Shown one piece after another: positions 16,591 to 24,116 of a stretch of 64,000 nt of DNA. The stretch is from Elusimicrobiota bacterium (GTDB lineage: Bacteria; Elusimicrobiota; Elusimicrobia; Elusimicrobiales; UBA9959): assembly GCA_026388155.1 (NCBI GenBank), contig JAPLKI010000018.1, positions 124,001-188,000 on the forward strand. Direction: 5' to 3'. Below the pieces are notes generated by a model that saw nothing but the letters and a program-made list of their open reading frames with translations, had not been told where the DNA came from and ran no database searches. Position 1 is the first letter of the stretch. Each line of letters opens with the position of its first letter. The translations under genes and the position numbers were made by a program.

Positions 16591-16858
16591 TGTCGGTCTT
16601 CTGGATAGCCGCCATATCGGCGGCGTCCATCTTCATTATTAAGTCCGGGGTGATAGACTCTTTGGGGATGTCGCCGAGTTTATTCAGCCGGCGGGCAAGA
16701 ATGCAGACCCCGGCGAAATAGCTGTTTTTCTCCGCGCGCGCACCGTGGTCAGGATCTTCATAGATCAGCACGGCATCCTCCACCAGCTGCGGCCGCAACT
16801 CGAACTCCTGGTGCCGCTTGCCGGCGAACTCTAGCCCTATGGGCAGTTTACCGGTCAT
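16565..16858 (-). CDS. Tail assembly chaperone, gp41/E-like
   Basis: A 97-residue short form of the tail assembly chaperone, located between tail tube and tape measure as in all contractile-tailed Mu-like phages. LPIGLEFAGKRHQEFELRPQLVEDAV matches the tail assembly protein E/gp41 pattern (substrate of the form target-range plus binding segment). It ends six codons after the GGGGG run, where the -2 shift would extend it. The start overlaps the tube gene stop by ATGA. Confidence 0.82.
   Translation of the reverse strand: MTGKLPIGLEFAGKRHQEFELRPQLVEDAVLIYEDPDHGARAEKNSYFAGVCILARRLNKLGDIPKESITPDLIMKMDAADMAAIQKTDRGQLQPKP
16585..16590 (-). other. Predicted -2 ribosomal frameshift site
   Basis: On the minus strand the codons read AGG GGG C. 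A GGG-decoding tRNA can slip back two bases and still pair with GGG, after which GGC is read in the frame of the extension. This is the same logic and nearly the same sequence as the Mu gp41/gp42 frameshift. Confidence 0.7.
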
Positions 16859-17214
16859 TCCGGCCTCCGGCCTGTGGCCGCGAAGTCAATGGTCCTGTTT
16901 ATTTCATTCTCGCCGTCGGCTTTAGCTTCGCCTATTTCAAGCGTGGTGATGCCGGTATAAATAACGCGGGCGCCACTTTCGTAGGTGATAGTCAGCGTGC
17001 CGTTTTTAACGGAGTCAAAGTCAAACTGCGTTTTGCTGTCCGGAACGACGTATTCCACCGTCGCCCCCAGCTCGGGTGTGACATTCGCTGTTCCGATGCC
17101 GCCCATCAGCTTCACCACTTTCCGGATGGTCCGTTTCTTCTCGGTTACGGATTTAAAATCGTCTATCTTCTTGCCGTTGATTTCCAAAACTATCGCACTC
17201 GCGTATTCTTTCAT
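16855..17214 (-). CDS. Tail tube protein, Mu gpM family
   Basis: A 119-residue tail tube protein, nearly the same length as Mu gpM (118). SAIVLEINGKKIDDFKSVTEKKRTIRKVVKLMGGIGTANVTP and the beta-rich remainder fit the family. It is preceded by GGAGG near 17221 and follows the sheath gene. Confidence 0.87.
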   Translation of the reverse strand: MKEYASAIVLEINGKKIDDFKSVTEKKRTIRKVVKLMGGIGTANVTPELGATVEYVVPDSKTQFDFDSVKNGTLTITYESGARVIYTGITTLEIGEAKADGENEINRTIDFAATGRRPE

Positions 17215-17275
17215 TTGTTCCTCCCATTATTATGTCCGGAGCGGCCGGCCGCACACCGGCCGCCCCGGCGCCGTA

Positions 17276-18694
17276 TTAAAGTATCAGGTCTATGCGGGCG
17301 GCAAACACGTGCAGGCCGGGCACCACAGCGGCCGGGATAACGCAGTTGAGGCGTCCGGCAATATTGGCGTCAGGCTCCACTATCAGCGCATCGGCGTTGG
17401 CGTCCACGTTCTGCACTATTTCCAACTCTTCCGCGTCCTTCAGCATCGAATACAGTTCCGTGCGCACCGATTTAGCCACGCGGGCATTCAACTTCGACTG
17501 CGGGAACCGCAGCCCTATCCTGGTCGCAGCGGCTTCGCGGATATAATCCAGCGAGTCTACCGTGGTGGTATCCAGCAGCGCGCTGCTGGCCACCCCGGCG
17601 CTGTTTGTGGTATAGGTGGTAATGGAGCGCACTATCGTCACCTCTTCGCTCGCATTCACTTCCAGGGGCGTCACACCGGCCGCCAGGCAGCTTTCCTGCT
17701 CCGCCCTGGTAAGCCGGTCGGCAGTCGCCGGCGCGGCTATGCCGGTAAGCGGTAAGCCGTTCAAGGGCAGCGCCGGATCCGAAACTGATATCTCCACCGC
17801 ACCCATGGCCGCCGCCTGTTCCCAGGAGAGGCTTATTCCGCCTTTCAAAAGCGCGCATTGCATCCGGCCTGAAGTGTTGTAATTGAGGGCCAGCGTCAAA
17901 GCATCCGCCACCGCGCCTATGTAGGCATATACGCCGATTCCGGGGTGCTGTTCCAGCGGTCCGGAGACCAGCTCCATATGCGTCTTCAGCTTACCCAGCG
18001 CCGTTGAGGAATTATAGGCGCATACTATTCTGTGATAGCGCGTGGCATGCACCGCGGTCAGGCAGTTGGCGATGTCCGGATCCACCAGGCCGCCGCTCAT
18101 GGCCTGCACCGTAACAGTGGCTCCGGGCGCGGTGCTTTCTGCGGATAACCCGATGGTGTTGCTCAGAAGGCCGGTATTTCGTGCCGTCAGTACAAGATTA
18201 TGTTGGATATCCATGGTGACTATCACTGGCAGATCCACATATTTATCCAATGCAGCTTTTAACGCGGTCATTATTACAGTGGCGGTATCTCCGGAGGCTA
18301 TGGGGACTTCGGTGGTCACATTGCCTATCTTAAACGTCAGCAGACCGGGACCGGTGGCGGTACCGACGCATGGACTTCCTGAGGTGGCGGCGACAGCCTG
18401 CGAACCATCGGCAGGCGCTATCACCGTTATATTGGCGTAAGGATTAGCCTTAAACGCGGCTTTTACCATCAGATGCGCCACTGACCCTGCGCCGAAGTAG
18501 GTTATTGCCTCGGTCTCTGAATACACGCGCACCGGCACTTCCACCGCCTTTGAACCGGCAGAAGTCTTCTGCCCTATCAGCAGCAACTTGCGGTCGCCGG
18601 AAGGCAGCCCCGCGCCGGCTAGCCGCGTGTTGAATTCTATGTATCTGCCTGGTTTGCGAATGTTACTGGGTATTCCGTCAAATGCTATGGTCAT
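17276..18694 (-). CDS. Tail sheath protein, Mu gpL family
   Basis: A 472-residue contractile sheath protein (Mu gpL is about 495). The N-terminus IAFDGIPSNIRKPGRYIEFN is diagnostic of this family, followed by LLLIGQ and the typical MVKAAFKANPYANITVIAP. The C-terminal region contains the conserved YIREAAATRIGLRFPQSKLN. An ATG with good ribosome binding site follows gp37 by 5 bp. Confidence 0.92.
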   Translation of the reverse strand: MTIAFDGIPSNIRKPGRYIEFNTRLAGAGLPSGDRKLLLIGQKTSAGSKAVEVPVRVYSETEAITYFGAGSVAHLMVKAAFKANPYANITVIAPADGSQAVAATSGSPCVGTATGPGLLTFKIGNVTTEVPIASGDTATVIMTALKAALDKYVDLPVIVTMDIQHNLVLTARNTGLLSNTIGLSAESTAPGATVTVQAMSGGLVDPDIANCLTAVHATRYHRIVCAYNSSTALGKLKTHMELVSGPLEQHPGIGVYAYIGAVADALTLALNYNTSGRMQCALLKGGISLSWEQAAAMGAVEISVSDPALPLNGLPLTGIAAPATADRLTRAEQESCLAAGVTPLEVNASEEVTIVRSITTYTTNSAGVASSALLDTTTVDSLDYIREAAATRIGLRFPQSKLNARVAKSVRTELYSMLKDAEELEIVQNVDANADALIVEPDANIAGRLNCVIPAAVVPGLHVFAARIDLIL

Positions 18695-18699
18695 TTTTA

Positions 18700-19221
18700 C
18701 TATCCTCCTGTTTGAAGTGTTACTACGTCCTGTGCGGCAGCGGTTGTGCTCCCGTTCAGCAGGTAATTCAGCCCCACCGATAACAACGCCTGTGTTCCCT
18801 CTTCGTCCATTTTGGAAACCACATACCAGGTTTTAAAATCCAATTGGTAAACCGCCATGCCGCCGGCGCGTTCCGCCTCGTCGGTCACATCGGTAAATCC
18901 GGTATATTTGAGTCCCTTTATTTCCAGCCCGAGCTTTTGATCCAGCAATATCTGCGCTATCGCTTCCACCACCGGGAAAGCGCCATGCCGGCGATCCTTA
19001 TCGGATTTGATGTTCTTGAACGCCAGCCAGATAGACAGATTAATATGCTGTTTCGTATTCTCCGACTGTGTAATAGGTTCCGCCGTGCCCTTTAAAATCG
19101 CCAGGGTATAGGCCGGTGTGTTTATCAGTACCACTTCGCTCTTGGCCGTATCAAGTTGTTTAAGCGTAGGCGCTTTCTCGGCCAGCCTGGTTATTACGGC
19201 GTTCTCTATCTCGGCAAGCAT
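18700..19221 (-). CDS. Neck/terminator protein, Mu gp37 family (DUF1834)
   Basis: A 173-residue protein matching the Mu gp37 family, thought to join head to tail. MLAEIENAVITRLAEKAP at the N-terminus and HGAFPVVEAIAQILLDQKLGLEIKGLKYTGFTDV in the middle are typical. It sits just upstream of the sheath gene as in Mu; the small gp38 seen in Mu is absent here. Confidence 0.87.
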   Translation of the reverse strand: MLAEIENAVITRLAEKAPTLKQLDTAKSEVVLINTPAYTLAILKGTAEPITQSENTKQHINLSIWLAFKNIKSDKDRRHGAFPVVEAIAQILLDQKLGLEIKGLKYTGFTDVTDEAERAGGMAVYQLDFKTWYVVSKMDEEGTQALLSVGLNYLLNGSTTAAAQDVVTLQTGG

Positions 19222-19225
19222 ATAT

Positions 19226-19690
19226 TCAGGCTTCCTTTATTGTCAGCTGGAAATCTTCTCCGTTCATATCGGCCATAAGAGCAGCCAGTGTATTTTTACT
19301 ATCGGTAACGCCAAGCTGCTTTGCACCGGCGGGCTTTCCGAAACTTGCGGGGAGCGCTATATCTGCAATGCTGCTCCCTGGGGCTATGCAACCTAACAAC
19401 TGGCTGACTTTTCCTTTAAGCCTATCCCCCGCCCAATTAGCCGAATGTATTTCCACATTCTCCCGGCGGCATGTACCAAGAACGTGATATAGAAACGCCT
19501 GGTGTGCATTAGACCACAGGTTTTTACAGATATATATGCCTGGGAAAATGCAAGAATAACCTACAGCGTTCATTTCCCAGGGGGGTTCTATGGTTACACA
19601 CTTGAAACCGGACCAGCTCTCCCATCCGCCGAAAGTTCCATCCGGACCGGATATTTTAAGGATGCGGGTTAGTATTGCCCCTTTATACAT
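19226..19690 (-). CDS. DUF5675-like protein, possible cell-wall or lysis-associated
   Basis: A 154-residue protein with the pattern of DUF5675 phage proteins: CVTIEPPWEMNAVGYSCIFPGIYIC, then VLGTCRRENVEIHSANWAGD and LLGCIAPG. In that family the IH-x-GN and GCI elements surround a probable active site, but its biochemical role is not established. It interrupts the virion order between gp36 and gp37, where other Mu-like phages sometimes carry lysis or accessory genes. Confidence 0.65.
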   Translation of the reverse strand: MYKGAILTRILKISGPDGTFGGWESWSGFKCVTIEPPWEMNAVGYSCIFPGIYICKNLWSNAHQAFLYHVLGTCRRENVEIHSANWAGDRLKGKVSQLLGCIAPGSSIADIALPASFGKPAGAKQLGVTDSKNTLAALMADMNGEDFQLTIKEA

Positions 19691-19692
19691 TC

Positions 19693-20127
19693 CTAAAATT
19701 CCTCCAGCTTCCTCTTGCTGAATATCCTGTCCGAAGGACGCTTGTTGGTCTTCATCAGCGAAGCCGGCGGCAGCGCCGCCCGGTCGCTGGTCTCCAGCTG
19801 TATAATGCCCACCTGAATGTCTTTAAGCTGGCTGATAGCCTGCTTATACATCAGCTCGCGGGCCCCGATATCAAACTGCTGATTACGCCGCTTGAACAAT
19901 TTATAGGCCGTTAAATCGAGCGCGAGATTTTTGATTATGCCTGGTACGGATACCAGGGGCACCGTATAGCGCCCCCGCAGGTATCCGTTAATGGTGTCCT
20001 GCGCCGCGGAGATAGCTTTGGCGATTATGTCCTGATTAGCGACGCCGGTATTGGCGTCATCAGTGAGCTGGATGAGCTCATCATTTGACAATCGCTCGGT
20101 TAAATCTTCCGCGGCACAGTAATCCAT
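19693..20127 (-). CDS. Head completion protein, Mu gp36 family (DUF1320)
   Basis: A 144-residue member of the DUF1320/gp36 family, an all-helical head-tail connector. The N-terminus YCAAEDLTERLSNDELIQLTDD and DTINGYLRGRYTVPL are diagnostic. It directly follows the major head protein gene, as in Mu. Confidence 0.9.
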   Translation of the reverse strand: MDYCAAEDLTERLSNDELIQLTDDANTGVANQDIIAKAISAAQDTINGYLRGRYTVPLVSVPGIIKNLALDLTAYKLFKRRNQQFDIGARELMYKQAISQLKDIQVGIIQLETSDRAALPPASLMKTNKRPSDRIFSKRKLEEF

Positions 20128-20138
20128 CTTTCAGATCC

Positions 20139-21023
20139 TCAGTCCAGCCAGGGTGAAACCAGCACTTCGGCGGAACCCTTCCAGGGGTTGCTCTCCGCGT
20201 TGACAAGATTCTCGCCATAGCAGATCTTGCGGGCGGCCGCTTCATTGGACGGCCCCACCACCAGCAGGTTGCCTTTCAGCCCCAGCGGCACGCCGGCGTC
20301 GTTCTTAACGCCGCCTATGGCCGCCCGTGCGGCGCCATAGTTGGTAACGTCAAGCGCCTTCTTGGAACCGAACGCCATCTGCCACAGGCCAAACCCGACA
20401 TTATCGCGCGAATCCACACCGTACAGGAACTTCTTGGTTTTGAAGACATGCTCGGCTTCCGGATTAGTCAGCGCAACAAACTGCGCCGCCTGCCGCTTCT
20501 GGAATATCAGCGGTTTCACAGCGCGGCTGGTGTCCAGCAGGAACCAGGGATTACCCGGATTAGTTTCCGGCACAGCCATGTTGGATACGGTGGTCTTGCC
20601 CACTTTATGCGCGCCGAAGAACGGCAGTCCGTCATAGCACAGAGCGCTGAACCCGAGCGGCAGCAGGCCGAATACCAATTCGTCCGGATGCGCGGCCGCG
20701 GCGCGGCCCATCTCAGAGAAGACCGGCTTGAAGATGCCTATCTTATCGTCGTTGATGTCGTTCCGGTCCACCTCAACCGTTGACTCGAAGTCTTTATTGA
20801 CTATCGAGTATTTCCCGGCTTTCAGGTTCTTAAACGCGCGCTCGCCTATCCACTCGCGCATTGACGGGAACGCTCCCAGCCAGGCGTAGTTCTCTTCGGT
20901 AACGGTGGAAGGCACCTCCATGGCCACCTGCTGGAACTGCGGGGTGTAGGCGGTGAACGCCTCCTGGAACAGCGTGTTGAACGCCGCGAATATCGCGGAC
21001 AATGTGTCTTTATTGATTATCAT
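20139..21023 (-). CDS. Major head protein, Mu gpT family
   Basis: A 294-residue major capsid protein, essentially the length of Mu gpT (296). FNTLFQEAFTAYTPQFQQVAMEVPSTVTEENYAWLGAFPSMREWIGER and KSIVNKDFESTVEVDRNDINDD-like text are signature stretches of the HK97-fold Mu gpT family. GGAGG precedes the ATG. Confidence 0.93.
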   Translation of the reverse strand: MIINKDTLSAIFAAFNTLFQEAFTAYTPQFQQVAMEVPSTVTEENYAWLGAFPSMREWIGERAFKNLKAGKYSIVNKDFESTVEVDRNDINDDKIGIFKPVFSEMGRAAAAHPDELVFGLLPLGFSALCYDGLPFFGAHKVGKTTVSNMAVPETNPGNPWFLLDTSRAVKPLIFQKRQAAQFVALTNPEAEHVFKTKKFLYGVDSRDNVGFGLWQMAFGSKKALDVTNYGAARAAIGGVKNDAGVPLGLKGNLLVVGPSNEAAARKICYGENLVNAESNPWKGSAEVLVSPWLD

Positions 21024-21053
21024 TACTATATCCCTCCTTGTTGGGATGTTGGT

Positions 21054-21767
21054 TTACACCGAAGCCATCAGGCCGGCGGTCTTAAGCGCGGCTATGACTG
21101 CGTTGAGCTGGGTCTTGTTCTCATCGGCCAGCGTAGCGATGCGCTGCACATCCATCTGGACGTAGCTTATGCCCTGGGTGCCGGCATTGTCCGAAGCAAC
21201 GGCGCCAACATAAGCCGCTTCCGTGAACTCGCCGGGATCTCCCTGGTCGCCCTTGTCACCCTTGTCGCCCTTGGCGCCCGCTGAACCGGGGTCGCCAGCG
21301 TCGCCCTTGTCACCCTTGGCTCCCGCTGAACCGGGATCTCCCTGGTCGCCTTTATCGCCGCGTATCGCCATGCCCATCTTCACCCACGCCTCATCGGCGG
21401 AAACCACTTCCATTATGACGCCCGCAAACACGTGGTTGGTCCCGCCGTCCAGGTTCACGGTCTGGTCATCAGCCGCGTAGCACTCCTTGCCGGCGTCGCC
21501 CTCGGTCAATCCGGCTGAGTCGTAGAGAAAGACGCCCTGTTCTATCTCCACCTGCAAATCCCCGTTCTCGCCGCCTGAGTTATCCACTGTCTTGGCTGCG
21601 CGGCCTTCAACCACCAGCCCGGCGGTATCGGCGGCAGGCACCGCATAGCCGGAAGCGTTCCTGGCTACCATGGAACCCGCAAATATCCTCACTTCAGCCG
21701 CCGCGCCGCGTACAATTATCTTGCCCGCGCGTTTAGCGGTATCCCTTTCTTGATCTAATTCGCTCAT
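21054..21767 (-). CDS. Capsid decoration protein with collagen-like insert
   Basis: A 237-residue protein. Residues 1-135 look like a DUF2190-type capsid decoration or cement domain (GKIIVRGAAAEVRIFAGSMVARNASGYAVP... AGVIMEVVSADE). Residues about 136-180 are collagen-like triplets (GDKGDQGDPGSAG and similar, about 14 G-x-y units). The C-terminal 55 residues are helical and could act as a trimerisation or projecting end. It sits between protease/scaffold and major capsid genes, as decoration proteins do. The fusion suggests thin triple-helical fibres protruding from the capsid. Confidence 0.75.
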   Translation of the reverse strand: MSELDQERDTAKRAGKIIVRGAAAEVRIFAGSMVARNASGYAVPAADTAGLVVEGRAAKTVDNSGGENGDLQVEIEQGVFLYDSAGLTEGDAGKECYAADDQTVNLDGGTNHVFAGVIMEVVSADEAWVKMGMAIRGDKGDQGDPGSAGAKGDKGDAGDPGSAGAKGDKGDKGDQGDPGEFTEAAYVGAVASDNAGTQGISYVQMDVQRIATLADENKTQLNAVIAALKTAGLMASV

Positions 21768-21830
21768 ATTTCTTCCTCCTTAATATTCCGAAAATCTCCC
21801 CGGCTTCAGCCTCGGAGACCGTTTCAGGCT

Positions 21831-22355
21831 TTAGGCCTTTTTGTTGTGCTTCTTGAAGTCCTCAACGCTTATGCCGAGCTGCTTGCAGGCCACTACTTCA
21901 GCCGCGGTCAGCTCCTGGCTTGTCGGCTCAGGGGCGGGTTCTTTATGCTCGTTCCCCATAGGCACCACCACCGGCGCTTTAGCCACGAATACCTTAAACC
22001 CCTCGGGGTCTTCGGCGGCGTATTTCTTCGCCCAGTCGTTCTGCGCGGGTGAAATCTTCCCGGCCTTCAAAGCCACCTGCACCAACTCATCCGCATCGCG
22101 CGCGGCCAGTTTATCGCTAAGGGTTTTTACCCGGGCGGCCAGTTCGGATGTCTTGTCGGATCCGCTTTTCATGGCCACTATGGTCCCCACGGTTTCCGAC
22201 TCGCTCGCGCCGTCCGTCAGTCCCAGAGCGGTCAGCACGCCTTTGCAGGCCACCGGAATTTTCCCGGCGGTTTCCTTCAGGCTGGTTATTGCGGCTATCG
22301 CTTCATCCACAGTCGCCGTGGCGGCAAGCCCCAGCGCTTTAAGTATGTTATCCAT
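21831..22355 (-). CDS. Nested in-frame scaffold protein, Mu gpZ-like
   Basis: Inside the protease gene an ATG at 22355 begins MDNILKALGLAATATVDEA, 11 bp after a strong AAGGAGG (22367-22373). The product would be the 174-residue scaffold alone. Mu and lambda-like phages make scaffold from such an internal start in the protease gene. The strong internal ribosome binding site is direct evidence; use of the site is inference. Confidence 0.65.
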   Translation of the reverse strand: MDNILKALGLAATATVDEAIAAITSLKETAGKIPVACKGVLTALGLTDGASESETVGTIVAMKSGSDKTSELAARVKTLSDKLAARDADELVQVALKAGKISPAQNDWAKKYAAEDPEGFKVFVAKAPVVVPMGNEHKEPAPEPTSQELTAAEVVACKQLGISVEDFKKHNKKA

Positions 22356-22868
22356 CTTTATGGTTTCCTCCTTCTTGGTTGCGGCGTTGCCGCCGTTTAC
22401 TTCCTGCTTGGCTACCACAGGCTCCATTCCGTCAATGGCGGGGGTGTTGGTGAGCGCCGCGTGCAAAAACTTCACAACGCGGTTCTTTTTATCGCGCAAA
22501 AACACCGGTGATAAATAGCGGTATTCCCGGTTATTAAGCATCTCGGCGGCGCGTTTGCACCAGGAGACCTTTCCCCAAATGCCGTCCGCACCCTTATTTT
22601 CCAACTCAGTCACCCAACCGGCAGCCGGCGCCTCATTGCCGCTCAGTGTCTGGTGCTCATAGTCAATAACCGGGTCGGTCTGGCTGGCCTTGTAAAAATC
22701 CATCACCATGTCGGCGCCGGCCTTGTCCAGGATAACCATGCCTTTGTCGGTTTTATGCTCCCCGAATGGGAGAAGCTGGATAATTTCCGGCGCTTGGCCC
22801 TGTCCTCCCATAGACATTGCCACCACCATCGTCCGTACCGCCTGCCCGTCATCAGCCTGCCTTGCCAT
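21831..22868 (-). CDS. Prohead protease with C-terminal scaffold, Mu gpI family
   Basis: A 345-residue protein of the Mu-like protease I family. The protease domain (about 20-155) shows IQLLPFGEH, DPVIDYEHQTLSGNEAPAAGWV and REYRYLSPVF, with the conserved His and Ser residues expected for capsid maturation proteases. The C-terminal 170 residues are helical and Ala/Lys-rich, a scaffold. It is the first gene of the leftward virion operon, starting 50 bp from the divergent promoter. Confidence 0.9.
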   Translation of the reverse strand: MARQADDGQAVRTMVVAMSMGGQGQAPEIIQLLPFGEHKTDKGMVILDKAGADMVMDFYKASQTDPVIDYEHQTLSGNEAPAAGWVTELENKGADGIWGKVSWCKRAAEMLNNREYRYLSPVFLRDKKNRVVKFLHAALTNTPAIDGMEPVVAKQEVNGGNAATKKEETIKMDNILKALGLAATATVDEAIAAITSLKETAGKIPVACKGVLTALGLTDGASESETVGTIVAMKSGSDKTSELAARVKTLSDKLAARDADELVQVALKAGKISPAQNDWAKKYAAEDPEGFKVFVAKAPVVVPMGNEHKEPAPEPTSQELTAAEVVACKQLGISVEDFKKHNKKA

Positions 22869-22912
22869 CGTTTCTCCGTCAATTTCCGCGTTTTTTTGTT
22901 GCAGCCAAGGAT

Positions 22913-22984
22913 TTTATAGCAGAAGTGTGAATCCCATCTCTACTAAACGGTTTAGTAGAGGAAAGACTCTTTACCGAGTATGAT
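22913..22984. promoter_or_regulatory. Divergent late promoters sharing one palindromic activator site
   Basis: A perfect palindrome with arms CTCTACTAAA (22938-22947) and TTTAGTAGAG (22951-22960) lies in the 150-bp gap between the two virion operons. Rightward, TATGAT at 22979-22984 is a -10 box. Leftward, TATAAA (minus strand, 22918 to 22913) is a -10 box. Neither has a recognisable -35, and the palindrome centre (22949) falls about 42 and 43 bp upstream of the two predicted starts. Mor-type activators bind at this distance, and a Mor homologue is encoded at 38939. Confidence 0.6.
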
Positions 22985-23018
22985 ATTTCCGGTATGACAA
23001 AATTTTCCTGGAGGCATA

Positions 23019-23381
23019 ATGAGCGATTTTAATTTTTGGCTGGAAGGCATAAAGAACTGGGGACTCCCCGTAGCGGTCCTGGCCGCCTGGTTTTACCATA
23101 ACCGCGGCCAGAACAAGCTTTGGGCGCAGATGCTGGAAAACAACAAAACCTATACCGCCGAGATGATTAAAACCAACAGCACACAGGCCGCCCAGACGCT
23201 TGAGAATACCAATAAGATTTGGAGTAATGTGCTGGATATGGTGCGCCAGCAATGGTGCCAGCAGAACGAAGTTTTGAAAGGCCTGCTGGAAAATGACCAG
23301 TACCATGGCGCGCAACTGGCGCGCATAGAGCAGAAAATAGACACCAACCAGTCTTGCCCGATGATCAGGAGCGACAAATGA
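23019..23381 (+). CDS. Membrane-anchored coiled-coil phage protein
   Basis: A 120-residue first gene of the rightward virion operon, with ribosome binding site GGAGG before the ATG. Residues about 12-28 (NWGLPVAVLAAWFYH) form a single membrane segment, followed by a long Gln/Asn-rich helix with coiled-coil spacing and a C-terminal CP motif. The topology resembles inner-membrane spanins (Rz-like) or holins, which Mu-like phages place before the terminase genes. No family assignment is certain. Confidence 0.65.
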   Translation: MSDFNFWLEGIKNWGLPVAVLAAWFYHNRGQNKLWAQMLENNKTYTAEMIKTNSTQAAQTLENTNKIWSNVLDMVRQQWCQQNEVLKGLLENDQYHGAQLARIEQKIDTNQSCPMIRSDK

Positions 23382-23635
23382 ACCCCGAAATAATCCAGAT
23401 GCGCAACGATCTTGCCCTGCTGCGCCGCAAAGCTTTAAGGCAACGCGAAGAGGCCGCCGGCATTACACTGCTTATCCGGCTTGAACTGCCAGTCTATGGT
23501 GAAGACCCCATCTTACGCACCGATACCGCCAAAGTGCTCCAATTCACCAAGCGCCTGCACGAGTTGAAGACCGACCTGGTTAAAAGCCTAGCCGGGATTA
23601 AGGCTCTTGAGGAGGCGCTGGGCGAAAATGAGTAA
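23378..23635 (+). CDS. Small helical phage protein (Mu gp26-like position)
   Basis: An 85-residue, fully helical and charged protein. I chose the ATG at 23378 because it overlaps the upstream stop (ATGA) and has AGGAG 6 bp before it; a longer upstream start would be less natural. It lies between the membrane protein and the small terminase, where Mu has small proteins of unknown role. No domain is recognised. Confidence 0.7.
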   Translation: MNPEIIQMRNDLALLRRKALRQREEAAGITLLIRLELPVYGEDPILRTDTAKVLQFTKRLHELKTDLVKSLAGIKALEEALGENE

Positions 23636-24116
23636 AAAACACCTTCTTTTTGCCGAGGCTGAGCGTTTATTTACCATAGAGCAAACAAGCGTTGATGGTA
23701 TTGCCGTGCGTCTCAAGATATGCGAGAAAACCGTACGTCTCTGGAAAGAAGAAGGCAGCTGGGACGCCAAACGCAAAGCTTACCTGTCCAGCCGCCAGCA
23801 ATTCCATGAGGAAATGTACGAGTTTTGCCGCGCCCTCATGAAATCTGTCAGCGAGGATCTAAAAGCTAGCAATCCAATAGATCCAAAGCGCCTGGGAACC
23901 ATAGCCCGCATAATCCCCAATATCTACAAGGTTAAAGATTACGAGGATGCTGTAAAAAAACTCTCCGGCGCCGACTCCGGCAAAAGCAAAGACCTGGTCA
24001 AAGATATGGCCCGGATTATTAACGAGCAGCTCACGGGAGAGACCTCCGATGAACCAGCCGCGGCCGACCCCACTAAACCACAGGAAGCCCCGCAACCCGG
24101 CGGTACCGTCAAATGA
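23628..24116 (+). CDS. Terminase small subunit, DUF1804-like
   Basis: A 162-residue protein with an N-terminal helix-turn-helix: LFTIEQTSVDGIAVRLKICEKTVRLWKEEGSWDAKR resembles the DUF1804 and terminase small-subunit pattern (a DNA-binding domain that recognises DNA for packaging). The C-terminal 40 residues are acidic and Pro-rich. The ATG at 23628 has GGAGG 12 bp upstream and overlaps the previous stop. It overlaps the large subunit gene by ATGA. Confidence 0.82.
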   Translation: MSKKHLLFAEAERLFTIEQTSVDGIAVRLKICEKTVRLWKEEGSWDAKRKAYLSSRQQFHEEMYEFCRALMKSVSEDLKASNPIDPKRLGTIARIIPNIYKVKDYEDAVKKLSGADSGKSKDLVKDMARIINEQLTGETSDEPAAADPTKPQEAPQPGGTVK

